A DNA stretch of 64,000 nucleotides from Hymenobacter properus (GTDB lineage: Bacteria; Bacteroidota; Bacteroidia; Cytophagales; Hymenobacteraceae), in the NCBI RefSeq assembly GCF_015694735.1, contig NZ_JADQDP010000004.1, forward strand, positions 248,001 through 312,000. The letters are read 5' to 3'. The notes under the pieces were generated by a model. The model saw nothing but the letters and a program-made list of their open reading frames with translations. It searched no databases and was not told the DNA's origin. This document shows positions 43,060 through 52,779 of the stretch, piece by piece. The stretch's first letter is position 1, and every line of letters begins with the position of its first letter. Made by a program: the position numbers and the translations under genes.

Positions 43060-43485
43060 TCAGCTTTCGTTCGAAGGCAGCACAAACTGCCGGGCCATTT
43101 CCAACAGCAAAGCGTCGGCGCCGCTGAGGCCGGGCACCTGTAGGCGCAGGGCTTCCGGGCTGACGTAGCCCGCCAGGCTGGCAAACTGCTCGGCCGGCAC
43201 CGCCCGGAAGGCCATCGACCAATCGGCGAAGCTGCGCTGCTCCACGGCCTTGTCGGCCAATTTAATCAGGCCCGTGTGGCGTGGGTCTTTGGCAATGTGG
43301 TCGTAAAGCGGGGCAAGAACTTCGGCTTCTCCCTCCATTACCTGCATAAACTGCTTGTCGCCGTACAGCAGCAGGCCCGTGACGCCACGCTCCTCGTTGT
43401 CGCGGCGGGCCTGGGCCAGCAGAGCCGCCAGCTTGTCGTCGGTCAGGGCCGTGGTGGCCTGACTCATGTAAATGATGTGATGCAT
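43060..43485 (-). CDS. BLUF-domain blue-light photoreceptor, single domain
   Basis: The protein senses blue light with FAD. The 141 residues are essentially one BLUF domain: Y6 (HIIYMSQAT), N30 (RRDNEERGVTG), Q48 in FMQVMEGE, and the C-terminal W89/M91 (SFADWSMAF). These are the FAD-hydrogen-bonding Tyr, Asn and Gln plus the switch Trp/Met. A C-terminal helical cap of about 40 residues follows. No output domain is fused, so it must act through a partner. The neighbouring gene at 43668 is divergent and of unknown function. Confidence 0.93.
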   Translation of the reverse strand: MHHIIYMSQATTALTDDKLAALLAQARRDNEERGVTGLLLYGDKQFMQVMEGEAEVLAPLYDHIAKDPRHTGLIKLADKAVEQRSFADWSMAFRAVPAEQFASLAGYVSPEALRLQVPGLSGADALLLEMARQFVLPSNES

Positions 43486-43667
43486 GAAGGAATCTGGTGC
43501 GTGGGCGAAAGAATAACGCCCTGAACACAGCGGCCGCGCTTAGCGTTCAGCTTGGCCCTGCCGCCCACCGTCGCCGACGCGCACCCGCAGCGCCCCCCAA
43601 ACAGAGCCCGCACCCGCGGCACCAGCCCACCGCCAACGGTTGAGCTGCCACAGCCGTAAGCCCTGGC

Positions 43668-43985
43668 ATGGAAGAACGCCTGCTCATGGCCGCTTGCCTG
43701 GCGCACATCAAGCGCGCCGATGGAACGCTGGACAAGGACTGGTCCATTGCGCACATTGCCCAGCGCGGCGCCTCCGAGGTGCTCCGGAAGCATCAGGCCC
43801 ACCCGTACCTACCCGACCAGCTGACCGAAGACGCCTTTGCGGCCAGCGAGGACCTGCGCACCCGGCCGGGCGCCGCCTTGGACTGGCCGGCCACGCAGGC
43901 CCAGGCCGCGCGGGTGCTGCCCGTGGTGATGCGCCTGCTCTACGTGCTGAGCACGCTGCCCGACGCTGGCAGCCCCGCACGCTAA
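43668..43985 (+). CDS. Hypothetical protein
   Basis: This 105-residue frame starts at ATG 43668, divergent from the BLUF gene with a 182-nt gap. The composition is soluble and mostly helical (LLMAACLAHIKRADGTLDKDWSIAHIA, QAARVLPVVMRLLYVLSTL), and the codon use looks normal for the region. Position suggests a possible BLUF partner, but there is no domain evidence. Its antisense frame (43464-43802) is open too, so confidence is moderate. Confidence 0.5.
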   Translation: MEERLLMAACLAHIKRADGTLDKDWSIAHIAQRGASEVLRKHQAHPYLPDQLTEDAFAASEDLRTRPGAALDWPATQAQAARVLPVVMRLLYVLSTLPDAGSPAR

Positions 43986-44214
43986 ATGGCCCTGGCGGGG
44001 TGGAGAGCAGCATTTTCAGAACAGTACCCTACCTCCCGGCGGCCCCGAATGGCGACGCAAAAGTGCCCGTTAAACCGCAGGTGACTGCGGAACTAAAAAT
44101 ATATTTTTCATATGCCCGGCCATGCGGGGCAGCTTGGTATCATTATGTCAGAGGGGGTTGGCATCCTGCCACGCAGGGCGCTTCATTTCACGCTTCATTC
44201 CCAGCTTTTATGCC

Positions 44215-44535
44215 ATGTGCCCTCCCCTCTCGTGCTGCAACCAGCGGCTAAGCCAGCCGCTGCCCACGCAACTCTATTACCTGGTGCGCCTGCTGCTCAC
44301 CCACGACGATGCCGATGAGCTGCTGGCCAACCAGCAAGTGCCCGTGCAGCGCCGCCTGGAGCAGCTTTGGAGCCGGGTGCAGCACTCGGTGCAGTGCCGC
44401 TGCCGGGTGTCGGCCGCCCGGGCCATTGAGCTCACCGAATGCCTGGTGGCCTGCCTGCTGCGCGAGGACTGCTGCCGCCGCTCGCTGCGCCGGGCCGTGA
44501 CGCTGGATGAGGCCCTGGGGCCGGTATTGGCCTGA
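44215..44535 (+). CDS. Small cysteine-rich hypothetical protein
   Basis: From ATG 44215 the 106 residues contain nine Cys (MCPPLSCC near the N-terminus, VQCRCRVS, TECLVACLL, REDCCRRS). Amphipathic helices lie between them (YYLVRLLLTHDDADELLANQ, RRLEQLWSRVQ). The pairing of CxC and CxxxC could bind metal or form disulfides. A longer frame from 44122 adds no plausible sequence. I do not recognise a family, and the antisense frame is also open. Confidence 0.5.
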   Translation: MCPPLSCCNQRLSQPLPTQLYYLVRLLLTHDDADELLANQQVPVQRRLEQLWSRVQHSVQCRCRVSAARAIELTECLVACLLREDCCRRSLRRAVTLDEALGPVLA

Positions 44536-44742
44536 GTTGCTATCAGCAAAGCGGGTTTTGGAAAGCCCACGCACACGGCTCGGGGCTAGCAAACCCGCGC
44601 CTGGCACAGCCGAGTTTAACGCGCTAAATATCAACGCTTATAGCGCGGGCAACATTATTTTGGCGGGCCAGAACAGTGCAGGAGAGTGTGGGAAAAGGCG
44701 GCGCGTAGGTTCGTCGCATCAACTTTTCCCATCCCGCACACT

Positions 44743-47700
44743 ATGATTAAACACTACTTTCTGGCCCTGCTGCTGGCGTTGAGCAGCGGCCCGGCTTTTG
44801 CCACCCGCTACTACGTGGCCCCCACGGGCAACGACGCAAACGCCGGCACCATCACGGCCCCCTTCCTCACCGTGCAGCGGACGCAGGCGCTGGTGGTGCC
44901 CGGCGACACGGTGTACATCCGCGGCGGCGTGTACATGATGCAGAACTCGCAGATTGCGAACTACGTGGCCCCGTACTCCTACGTCACGCAGCTGAGCCGC
45001 AGCGGCTCGGCGGCGGGCGGGCGCATCAACTACTGGGCCTACCCGGGCGAGCAGCCCGTGTTCGACTATTCCAACCTCAACCCCAACGTGGGCGCCAACG
45101 CCCCGTTCCGCGTCAGCGCGTTTGAGATTACGGGCTCCTACCTCCACATTCGGGGGCTGGAAGTGGTGGGCGTGCGCGTGCCGCTGGTGAGCAGCAGCAC
45201 CAACACGCTGTCTATCTGCTTTTCGCAGAGCGGAGCAGGCGGCAACAACATCTACGAGCGCCTGAGCATGCACGACGGGCAGGCCATTGGCTTCTACCTC
45301 ACCCGCGGGGGCAACACGCTGGTGCTCAACTGCGACGCCTACCGCAACAACGACAACGTGAACGTGACGAACTCCACGGGCACCGCCAACGGCGGCAACG
45401 TGGACGGCTTCGGCTCGCACCCCAACAACGCCAACTACACCAACATTGTGTTTCGCGGCTGCCGGGCCTGGCAAAACAGCGACGACGGCTACGACTGCAT
45501 CTCGGCCTTCACGGCCACCACGTTTGAGAATTGCTGGGCTTTCTACAACGGCTACACGCCGAAGTTTGGGAACCGCGGCGATGGCAACGGCTTCAAGGCC
45601 GGCGGCTACGGCACCTCCACCTCCTTCCCGGCCGTGGTGCCCAACAACACCGTGCAGCAGTGCCTGTCGGTGCGCAACCGCTCGAACGGCTTCTACTCGA
45701 ACCACCACCAGGCGGGCAGCTACTGGTACAACAACACGGCCTACCAGAACGCCACCAACTACAACATGGTGAACCGCAAGGATAAAACCAGCAGCGGCTA
45801 CCTCGTCGACGTACCTGGCTACGGCCACATCCTGCGCAACAACATCAGCTACCGCGGCCGCTCCACCTCCAGCCCCGATACGTTGAGCATCAGCCGCTCG
45901 GCCAGCACCTTCGACCACAACGCCATTGGGGCAGCGGTGACGGCGGCCGACTTCCTCAGCCTCGACACTACCCAGCTGCGCGCCCCGCGCCAGGTCGATG
46001 GCAGCCTGCCCGTCATCGCCCTCCTGCGCCTGGCGCCGGGCAGCGGCCTCATCGACGCCGGCGTGAATGTGGGCCTGCCCTACAACGGCGCCGCGCCCGA
46101 CCTGGGCGCCTTCGAAACCGGCAGCTTCAGCGTGTGGACGGGCGCGGTGAGCACCGATTGGTTTGACGCCGCCAACTGGGCCGGCGGCGTGCCCACGGCC
46201 ACCACCGATGCCCTGACTCCGGTAGCAAGCCGCTACCCGGCCATTGCCGCCGGCACGGCCACGGCCCAAAACCTGACCATCGGCGCCGGGGCCTCGCTCA
46301 GCCAGAGCGGCGGCACACTCAGCCTGACGGGCAACCTGACCAACAACGGCACCTTCAGCGCCACCGACGGCACGCTGCTGACCAGCGGCACCGCCAACCA
46401 ACTGCTCGGTGGCAGCAGCGCCGGCGCCTTCAAAAGCCTGACCGTGGGCGCGGGCGGGGCCACGCTGGGCACGGCCACCAGCCTGCGCGGCGTGCTCACG
46501 CTGCTGGGCGACCTGACCACCAACAGCAAACCCCTTACGCTGCTCTCGGCCGTGAGCAACGGCGTGGCGGCAGATGCCCTGGTGGTGAACAGCGGCGGCG
46601 CGGTGCTGGGCGCGGCCACGGTGCAGCGCGCCATCGACCCGGGCCAGAACCCCGGTACCGGCTACCGCCACTACGCCGCGCCGGTGAGCAACACTACGGT
46701 GGCCGACCTGGCCACGGCGGGCTTCACGCCCGTGGTGAACCCGGCCTACAACTCGGCCGCCGCGCCGCTGACCGTAACAGCTTTCCCGACGGTGTACGGC
46801 TACGACGACAGCCGCCTGGCTTTGACCAATAACCTGAGCCCCTTCGACAAAGGCTGGTACTCGCCCGCGGCGCTGAGCGACCCGCTGGCCGTGGGCCGGG
46901 GCTACACCGTGAACATCGGCGCTTCGCAAGTGGTCGATTTTGTGGGCACGCTCACCAACGGCGACCAAACGCTGGCCCTGACCAGCTCCCGCCCCAGCTA
47001 CGCCGACGGCGGCTGGCAGCTGCTGGGCAACCCCTACCCCGCCCCGCTCGACTACTCGCTGGTGGCCCCGGCCGACCGCGCGGGCCTGGATGCGGCCATG
47101 TACGTGTACGGCAGCACGGCCCAGTACGCGGGCCAGTACCGCAGCTACGTCAACAACGTGGGCAACCCGGTGCTGCCGGTGGGCCAGGCGTTCTTTACCC
47201 GCGCGGCGGCCGGGCAGGCCACGGTCAGCTTCACGTTCCGCAACAGCCAGCGCCTGACCGCGCCCGACGGCACCACCTTCCAGCGCGCCGCCGAGGTGCG
47301 CCCCTTGGTGCAGCTGCAGCTGCAAGGCACCGGCAGCCCGCTGGTGGATGAGGCTACCGTGTACTTCGAGCCGGGCGCCAGCAGCGGCTTCGACGCTGCC
47401 TACGACGCCGCCAAGCTGCCCAACCCCACCGGCTTGAACCTGGCCACGGCCGGCGCCCAGCCGCTCAGCATCGACGGCCAGCCCGTGCCGGGCACCGCCC
47501 CGCGCGTGCTGCCGCTGGCTGTGGGCGTACCCGCTGCGGGCGCCTACACCCTCACCGCCAGCCAGCTGCTGAACCTGCCCAACGTGCCCGTGTACCTGCG
47601 CGACCTGCAGCTGGGCACCCTCACCGACCTGCGCCAGCAGCCCAGCTACCGCTTCACGGTGGCCAACGCGGCGCTCAGCACCACCCGCTTCGAGCTGGTA

Positions 47701-47988
47701 TTTGGCCTGCAGGTGCTGGCCACCGCGCCGGCCGAGGTGGCCCGGCAAGTGGCCCTCTACCCCAACCCGGCCCGTACCCAGGCCGTGGTGGAGCTGCCCC
47801 TGAGCCTGAGCCGCCAGCCCGTGGCCGCCGCTTTGGTAGACGCCCTGGGCCGCGTGGTGGGCCAGCAGGTGCTGCCCGCCGGCCTGGCTGCCCACACGCT
47901 GCCGCTGGCCGACGTGGCGCCGGGCGTGTATTCACTGCGCCTGAGCACGGCGGCGGGCACCGTGGTGAAGAAGCTGGTGGTGGAATAA
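44743..47988 (+). CDS. Secreted PL9-like pectate lyase with T9SS sorting domain
   Basis: MIKHYFLALLLALSSGPAFA is a signal peptide. Residues about 20-460 form a right-handed parallel beta-helix of the pectate-lyase-9 type: YYVAPTGNDANAGT at the entry, GGNVDGFGSHPNNAN, ENCWAFYNGYTPKFGNRGDGNGFKAGGYG, and SNGFYSNHHQAGS. Residues about 465-950 are repetitive beta modules of uncertain identity. The last ~90 residues are a T9SS type A domain (VALYPNPART...GRVVGQQVLPAGL...GVYSLRLSTAAGTVVKKLVVE). It is predicted to be an extracellular, surface-bound enzyme acting on plant pectin or a similar uronan. No other polysaccharide-utilisation genes are adjacent. Confidence 0.87.
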   Translation: MIKHYFLALLLALSSGPAFATRYYVAPTGNDANAGTITAPFLTVQRTQALVVPGDTVYIRGGVYMMQNSQIANYVAPYSYVTQLSRSGSAAGGRINYWAYPGEQPVFDYSNLNPNVGANAPFRVSAFEITGSYLHIRGLEVVGVRVPLVSSSTNTLSICFSQSGAGGNNIYERLSMHDGQAIGFYLTRGGNTLVLNCDAYRNNDNVNVTNSTGTANGGNVDGFGSHPNNANYTNIVFRGCRAWQNSDDGYDCISAFTATTFENCWAFYNGYTPKFGNRGDGNGFKAGGYGTSTSFPAVVPNNTVQQCLSVRNRSNGFYSNHHQAGSYWYNNTAYQNATNYNMVNRKDKTSSGYLVDVPGYGHILRNNISYRGRSTSSPDTLSISRSASTFDHNAIGAAVTAADFLSLDTTQLRAPRQVDGSLPVIALLRLAPGSGLIDAGVNVGLPYNGAAPDLGAFETGSFSVWTGAVSTDWFDAANWAGGVPTATTDALTPVASRYPAIAAGTATAQNLTIGAGASLSQSGGTLSLTGNLTNNGTFSATDGTLLTSGTANQLLGGSSAGAFKSLTVGAGGATLGTATSLRGVLTLLGDLTTNSKPLTLLSAVSNGVAADALVVNSGGAVLGAATVQRAIDPGQNPGTGYRHYAAPVSNTTVADLATAGFTPVVNPAYNSAAAPLTVTAFPTVYGYDDSRLALTNNLSPFDKGWYSPAALSDPLAVGRGYTVNIGASQVVDFVGTLTNGDQTLALTSSRPSYADGGWQLLGNPYPAPLDYSLVAPADRAGLDAAMYVYGSTAQYAGQYRSYVNNVGNPVLPVGQAFFTRAAAGQATVSFTFRNSQRLTAPDGTTFQRAAEVRPLVQLQLQGTGSPLVDEATVYFEPGASSGFDAAYDAAKLPNPTGLNLATAGAQPLSIDGQPVPGTAPRVLPLAVGVPAAGAYTLTASQLLNLPNVPVYLRDLQLGTLTDLRQQPSYRFTVANAALSTTRFELVFGLQVLATAPAEVARQVALYPNPARTQAVVELPLSLSRQPVAAALVDALGRVVGQQVLPAGLAAHTLPLADVAPGVYSLRLSTAAGTVVKKLVVE

Positions 47989-48019
47989 GCTTGTCCGTCG
48001 TTTGCTGAATACCCTGGGT

Positions 48020-48062
48020 CAACAAAAAACCCGCAGCCACTGTGGCTGCGGGTTTTTTGTTG
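48020..48062. terminator. Intrinsic terminator after the pectate lyase gene
   Basis: CAACAAAAAACCCGCAGCCA is inverted around CTG to TGGCTGCGGGTTTTTTGTTG. A6 and T6 tracts on both sides make it bidirectional, and it also faces the leftward pseudogene. Confidence 0.93.
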
Positions 48063-48159
48063 GTGCGAAAGCAGTGACGGACCGGCGGCGCAGCGGCTAC
48101 GGGCGAAGCATTGGAAACGCTGGTTCACTTTTTATCAGCTTTCGCGCAGCTGCTTTGGC

Positions 48160-48795
48160 TCAAAAGCGGCGGGCCAGCGTTAGGTTGTGGGAGGTGAAAG
48201 AAGTGACGCCGCCCAGGCCGGTTTCCTTCATCACCTTGCCGCCCACGCGCCAGCGCTGCGTGGCGCCCAGGCCCACTTCCAGGTTCAGCGAGCCCAGCAG
48301 ACCGGCGTGCATGCCCTCCCGGGAAGCCAGGCTGTAGCGCACGTAGGGGGCGTCGGGGTAGTTGCCGAAGAAACTGAAGCCGTTGTGTTTGTAGTAGCCC
48401 CCAAAGCCGCCCGCACCTACCGCAAACAGCACCCGGCGGGCATTGCCGAAGGGGTACCACAGCGCTTCGGCTTCGGCGTAGCCCGCTTTGTAGTTCTGGT
48501 TGGGCAGCTAGCTTTCCAGGCCGTCCTGCGGCGCGCCGCCGATGCCCACCAAACGCCCGGACGCCCCCCAGTGACTACCCAGCGGCTTGGTGTACTCCAC
48601 GGCTACGCGCAGGCAGTAGTAGGGACGGTTCGGGACTTCGGTGCGACCTACGCCCAGGCGCAGCACGCCCGGCTGAGCCGTTGCCTTAGCTGCTGGTGCG
48701 GGTGCCAGGGCGGCAGCGGCATTTTGCGCGTGGCCCGCTACGGGCAGCCCGGCGGCCACCAGGCCAGCCAATAAAAAGCAGTAGGAAAGTTTCAT
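48160..48795 (-). pseudogene. Outer-membrane beta-barrel-like protein interrupted by an in-frame TAG
   Basis: From MKLSYCFLLAGLVAAGLPVAGHAQ (signal peptide) the frame reads through a Pro/Ala linker and beta strands (LRLGVGRTEVPNRPYYCLRVAVEYT) to LES at 48511. A TAG at 48508-48510 follows, and then LPNQNYKAGYAEAEALWYPF...AVGAGGFGGYYKHNG...LARRF continues in the same frame to 48160. The downstream part is clearly the continuation of the same barrel, so one point mutation (for example CAG to TAG) has truncated it at about residue 95 of 211. It could be a recent pseudogene, a read-through gene or a sequence error. Confidence 0.8.
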
Positions 48796-48970
48796 AGTCG
48801 CAAGGCAGGAGGTATAGATTCGTGCTGCTGGTACTGCATACGACAGCCATACCGCAAGTGCAGCCGACTGTGCTTCAGCAGGGTATTTAGGCAAGTTACT
48901 CTGTATTGCGGCTACCAGCCAGGTCAAGCGTGGTTATCTTTAACAAAAGCAGTTTTTTAGCACGGTTTTA

Positions 48971-49204
48971 ATGAAAAGTACTATACGGTTGCTTCGCATG
49001 TTATTGGCGGTGGCCGGCTTGCTTTTTCTCGGCCGGCTGGCCGTCCGCTTCGTCAGGACCGGCTGGGAAGCCCTTTCTTATTCATCCTTCGGTTACTACG
49101 ACCCCACCGTCTTCATTGTGTTGGGGCTACTGCTACTGCCGGCCGGGCTGCTGCTCTTGCGGTATGTGGTAAAATTCATGCGCAAGGTCGGCCGCCGGCA
49201 TTAG
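48971..49204 (+). CDS. Small two-helix membrane protein
   Basis: The 77-residue product has two strong transmembrane helices: MLLAVAGLLFLGRLAVRFV (about 10-28) and TVFIVLGLLLLPAGLLLLRYVV (about 46-67). It has a short polar loop and a basic C-terminus (KFMRKVGRRH). No family was recognised. It stands 54 nt upstream of the MFS gene and may be co-transcribed with it. Confidence 0.65.
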   Translation: MKSTIRLLRMLLAVAGLLFLGRLAVRFVRTGWEALSYSSFGYYDPTVFIVLGLLLLPAGLLLLRYVVKFMRKVGRRH

Positions 49205-49257
49205 AGAAGTCCTCCCTGCCGTCGCCTGTTCGTTTCTCCCGACCTTTGCGGCCTCAT

Positions 49258-50487
49258 ATGGCCGCATCCAAAACCTACAGCATGGGCTTCTGGCTCATGT
49301 GCCTCTCGTCCTTTTTGTTTTTTGCCAGCTTCAACCTGCTGCTGCCCGAGCTGCCCGAGCACCTGGCGCAGCTGGGCGGGGCCGAGTATAAGGGCTTCAT
49401 TATTTCGCTGTTTACGCTCACGGCGGCCATTTCGCGGCCGTTTTCGGGCAAGCTGGCCGATACCGTGGGGCGCATTCCGGTGATGGTGTTTGGCTCGTTG
49501 GTGTGCTTTGTGTGCGGGTTTTTCTACCCATTGGCGCTCACCGTGTCGGGGTTTCTCACGCTGCGGCTGCTGCACGGGTTCAGCACGGGCTTCAAGCCCA
49601 CCGGCACCGCCGCCTACGTGGCCGACATCGTGCCCGTGGAGCGGCGCGGCGAGGCCATGGGCCTGCTGGGCGTGACCGGGGCGCTGGGCATGGCCTTCGG
49701 GCCGGCCTTCGGCTCGTGGGTGGCCGAGACGTTCTCGCTCAACGCCATGTTTTACTGCTCCAGCGGGGCGGCGCTGCTCTCGGTGCTGGTGCAGGGTACC
49801 CTCACCGAAACCTTGCCCCGCGCCCAGCGGCGGCGCTTCAGCCTGGGTTTGCTCCGGCTGAAATCCGACGAGGTGTTTGAGCCGCGCGTGCTGGCGCCCT
49901 CGCTGGTCACGGCCCTGTGTCTGTTTCCCTACGGCGCGGTGCTCACCGTCATTCCCGACCAAAGCCGGCTGCTGGGGCTGGCCGGTTCCACCAAGGGCCT
50001 GTTCTACATCTGCTACACGGCGGCCTCGCTGGCAGTGCGGCTGGTGGCGGGCAAGTCGTCGGACACCTACGGGCGGGTGCCGGTGCTGCGCTGGTCGGCG
50101 GGTATGCTGGCCGCGGGGCTGGCGCTGCTGGTGTGGTGCCCCTCGGTGCCGGTGTTTCTGGCCGGGGCGGTGGTGTTTGGGCTGGGTACGGGCCTGAACT
50201 CGCCCACGCTCTACGCTTGGACCATCGACCTGAGCCCGGCCGAGCGCCGCGGCCGCGGCGTGGCCACCATGTACATCGCCCTCGAAATCGGCATCGGCCT
50301 GGGCGCGCTGCTGGCCGGCTGGATATTCGCCAACCAGCCCGGCCGCCTGCCCTACGTGCACGGCCTGAGTTTGCTGTGCGTGCTGGCGGCCATAGCCTAC
50401 CTGCTCAGCATCAAGCATACCGGCCCCATAGCGCCCGCAAACGCCTCGCTCTCAACGCCCGAGCCAACGGCCGAAGAAGTGGTGTAA
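49258..50487 (+). CDS. MFS transporter
   Basis: From MAASKTYSMGFWLMCLSSFLFF the 409-residue protein has twelve hydrophobic helices. The MFS signatures are loop 2-3 GKLADTVGRIPVMVFG and its repeat in loop 8-9 GKSSDTYGRVPVLRWS, with TGFKPTGTAAYVADIVPVERRGEAMGLLG after helix 4. It should move a small molecule by proton coupling in the inner membrane; drug, sugar or amino-acid efflux cannot be distinguished. A TTG four codons upstream is an alternative start. Confidence 0.92.
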   Translation: MAASKTYSMGFWLMCLSSFLFFASFNLLLPELPEHLAQLGGAEYKGFIISLFTLTAAISRPFSGKLADTVGRIPVMVFGSLVCFVCGFFYPLALTVSGFLTLRLLHGFSTGFKPTGTAAYVADIVPVERRGEAMGLLGVTGALGMAFGPAFGSWVAETFSLNAMFYCSSGAALLSVLVQGTLTETLPRAQRRRFSLGLLRLKSDEVFEPRVLAPSLVTALCLFPYGAVLTVIPDQSRLLGLAGSTKGLFYICYTAASLAVRLVAGKSSDTYGRVPVLRWSAGMLAAGLALLVWCPSVPVFLAGAVVFGLGTGLNSPTLYAWTIDLSPAERRGRGVATMYIALEIGIGLGALLAGWIFANQPGRLPYVHGLSLLCVLAAIAYLLSIKHTGPIAPANASLSTPEPTAEEVV

Positions 50488-50594
50488 AGCCGGGGCGCCG
50501 CAACCAAAAAGAAAAGGTGAATAGTTGGTGAAGTTCAAATAGATTCTTCTATTTTTAGGGTTTCAAAGACTGTCTACCCCATTCTTTTTTATTG

Positions 50595-52664
50595 ATGCCA
50601 ACATCTTTACTGTTGCGCCGCGGGCAGCAGGTGTTTCCCTTGCTAACTGCTGCCTGCCTGGGCGCTTTCACCGCCCGCGCCCAGCCCGAACCCGTCAAAT
50701 TTGGCCAGGTCGACAAGGCCGACCTCACGGCGGCGCCGTTTGTGGCCGACAGCGCCGCCACGGCCGTGGTGCTCTGCGACTTCGGCCGCTCGCGCATGGA
50801 AGGCAAGGGCGACGGCCTGCAGGTGGTGTTTGAGCGCGTGACGCGCATCAAGATTCTGAAGAAAGCCGGCTTCGAAAACGCCACCGTCGAGATTCCGCTC
50901 TACCACCGCGAGGCCGACCAGGAAAAAGTGTCGAACCTGCGCGGCTTCACCTACAACCTGGTGAACGGCGTGGTGGAGAAAACCAAGCTGGAGCCCACCG
51001 GCGCCTTCCTCGAAAACCGAACGCCGACCATCAACATCCAGAAATTCACGCTGCCCAACGTGCGCGAGGGCTCCGTGATAGAGTACGCCTACACCCTGCG
51101 CTCGGACTTTTTGTTCAACTTCCAGGACTGGACGTTTCAGCGCGACGTACCCGTGCGCTGGAGCGAGTACCGGGTAAGCATTCCGGCGTTCTACAAGTAC
51201 AAGATTATCTACCAGGGCGGCCGGCCCTTCGACGTGGACGTGGCCAAGGCCGGCGTGACGAGCCTCACCATCGACAATAAGATTCCGCTGAGCGCGGGCC
51301 TGTCGGGCGGCATATCCAGCGGCACGGTGGGCATCACGGCGCCCACCGAGGAGCACCAGTGGGTACTGAAAAACGTGCCCGCCTTCCGGGAAGAGCCCTA
51401 CATGACCACGGCCCGCGACTACGTAGCCCGCCTCGATTTTGAGCTCACGGCCGAGCAGTGGTCGGCCACCGACTACCACGACCTAACCGGCACCTGGGAC
51501 AAAATCAACGCCCGCCTGCTGGCCGACGAAGACTTTGGCGGCCGGCTCAGTCGCTCGGGCCCGCTCAAAGACCAGGTGCTGCCCCTCACCACGCAGTACC
51601 CCGCCGTGGCCGACCGCATTGCCGCCGTGCGCCAGCTGGTGATGGCCGCCGTGCGCTACGACGGCCGCGACCGGTGCTTTGCCCAGGAGCCCCTGCGCAA
51701 GGCCTACGACGCCCACCGCGGCAGCGCCGCCGACGTGAACCTGCTGCTCATTGCCGCCCTGCGCGACGCCGGCATCGACGCCCACCCGCTTATTCTCAGC
51801 ACCCGCGACCACGGCCGCGTGAGCCAGGAGTTTCCCTTGCTCGAGCGCTTCAACTACGTGGTGGCCGCCGTGCCCCAGGCCGATGGCAAAGACCTGCTGG
51901 TGGACGCCACCGAGCCGCTGCTGCCCTGCGGCGTGCTGCCCACCCGCTGCCTCAACCGCGTGGGCCGCCTGGTGATGAAAAAAGACGCCGACGGCCGCTG
52001 GGTCGACCTCACGCCCAGCCACCGGCAGGTGCGCTTCCAGCAAATCAACCTCACGCTGGACGCCCAGGGCGGCCTCAGCGGCAAGGTGCACGACGAGCGC
52101 GGCGGCTATGCCGGCGCCAACGCCCGCGCCGAGCTGGCCAGCCTGGGCGAGAAAAAATACCTGGCCGGCCTGCTACAGCGCCACGAGGGCTGGGCCGTGC
52201 CCAAGCTGACCGTGGGCCAGACCGACGCCGTGGACAAGCCCTTCACCCTGGACTACGAATTCCGCCAGCCGGCCACCGACAACGCCGCGGCCACCACCCT
52301 CTACCTGAGCCCGCTGAGCGACTTTGGCCCCGGCCAAAACCCGTTTCGACACGAAGACCGCAGCTTTTCGGTGGACTTTGGCATGCTGCAGGAAGAAACC
52401 GTGATGGTGACCCTGACGCTGCCCGCCGGCTACGAGCTGGCCGCCCTGCCCAAGCCTGCCGTGGTGGACCTGCCCGAGCAGGGCGGGCGCTTTATCTACA
52501 GCGTGGCTGCGGTGTCGCCGGGCGTGGTGCAGCTCACCAGCCGCCTCAACCTACGCAAGCCCGTGTACGCGGCCGCCGAATACGCCAGCCTGCGCGAGCT
52601 CTACAGCCAGCTCATGGCGCGCCAGGCCGAAAAGCTGGTCATTCAGAAGAAAGCCGGCGGCTAA
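50595..52664 (+). CDS. DUF3857 / transglutaminase-fold protein, tandem paralog 1
   Basis: A signal peptide ends near ARAQ and is followed by the DUF3857 beta domain (about 30-320). Then come a transglutaminase-like domain (about 340-470) and a DUF3858-like C-terminal beta domain. The core reads DAHRGSAADVNLLLIAALRDAG...FNYVVAAV...LLVDATEPLLPCG. The position normally held by the catalytic Cys is Ala (SAAD), so it is probably not an active transglutaminase or protease. The protein is periplasmic or surface-exposed. The next two genes are its close paralogs (mature N-termini QPEPVKFG versus QPEPIKFG). A TTG precedes the ATG at 50595. Confidence 0.9.
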   Translation: MPTSLLLRRGQQVFPLLTAACLGAFTARAQPEPVKFGQVDKADLTAAPFVADSAATAVVLCDFGRSRMEGKGDGLQVVFERVTRIKILKKAGFENATVEIPLYHREADQEKVSNLRGFTYNLVNGVVEKTKLEPTGAFLENRTPTINIQKFTLPNVREGSVIEYAYTLRSDFLFNFQDWTFQRDVPVRWSEYRVSIPAFYKYKIIYQGGRPFDVDVAKAGVTSLTIDNKIPLSAGLSGGISSGTVGITAPTEEHQWVLKNVPAFREEPYMTTARDYVARLDFELTAEQWSATDYHDLTGTWDKINARLLADEDFGGRLSRSGPLKDQVLPLTTQYPAVADRIAAVRQLVMAAVRYDGRDRCFAQEPLRKAYDAHRGSAADVNLLLIAALRDAGIDAHPLILSTRDHGRVSQEFPLLERFNYVVAAVPQADGKDLLVDATEPLLPCGVLPTRCLNRVGRLVMKKDADGRWVDLTPSHRQVRFQQINLTLDAQGGLSGKVHDERGGYAGANARAELASLGEKKYLAGLLQRHEGWAVPKLTVGQTDAVDKPFTLDYEFRQPATDNAAATTLYLSPLSDFGPGQNPFRHEDRSFSVDFGMLQEETVMVTLTLPAGYELAALPKPAVVDLPEQGGRFIYSVAAVSPGVVQLTSRLNLRKPVYAAAEYASLRELYSQLMARQAEKLVIQKKAGG

Positions 52665-52779
52665 GCGCCGGCGGCACTTCAAGCCTCAGCACCCACGGGT
52701 GCGCAGCACATCCCTCTGGCCAATGGCGGCCCGTGCCCCCCTTTTCTTGTTTTCAACTTATTCTATAACAACCAGTTGC

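Noticed and set aside
43464..43802. 112-codon minus frame overlapping the BLUF start region
   Set aside because: It overlaps both the BLUF gene start and the better-supported gene at 43668, and its composition is Arg/Gly/Ala low complexity.
44719..47895. 1058-codon minus-strand frame opposite the pectate lyase
   Set aside because: Low-complexity antisense translation; the plus strand has a signal peptide, a beta-helix and a T9SS tail.
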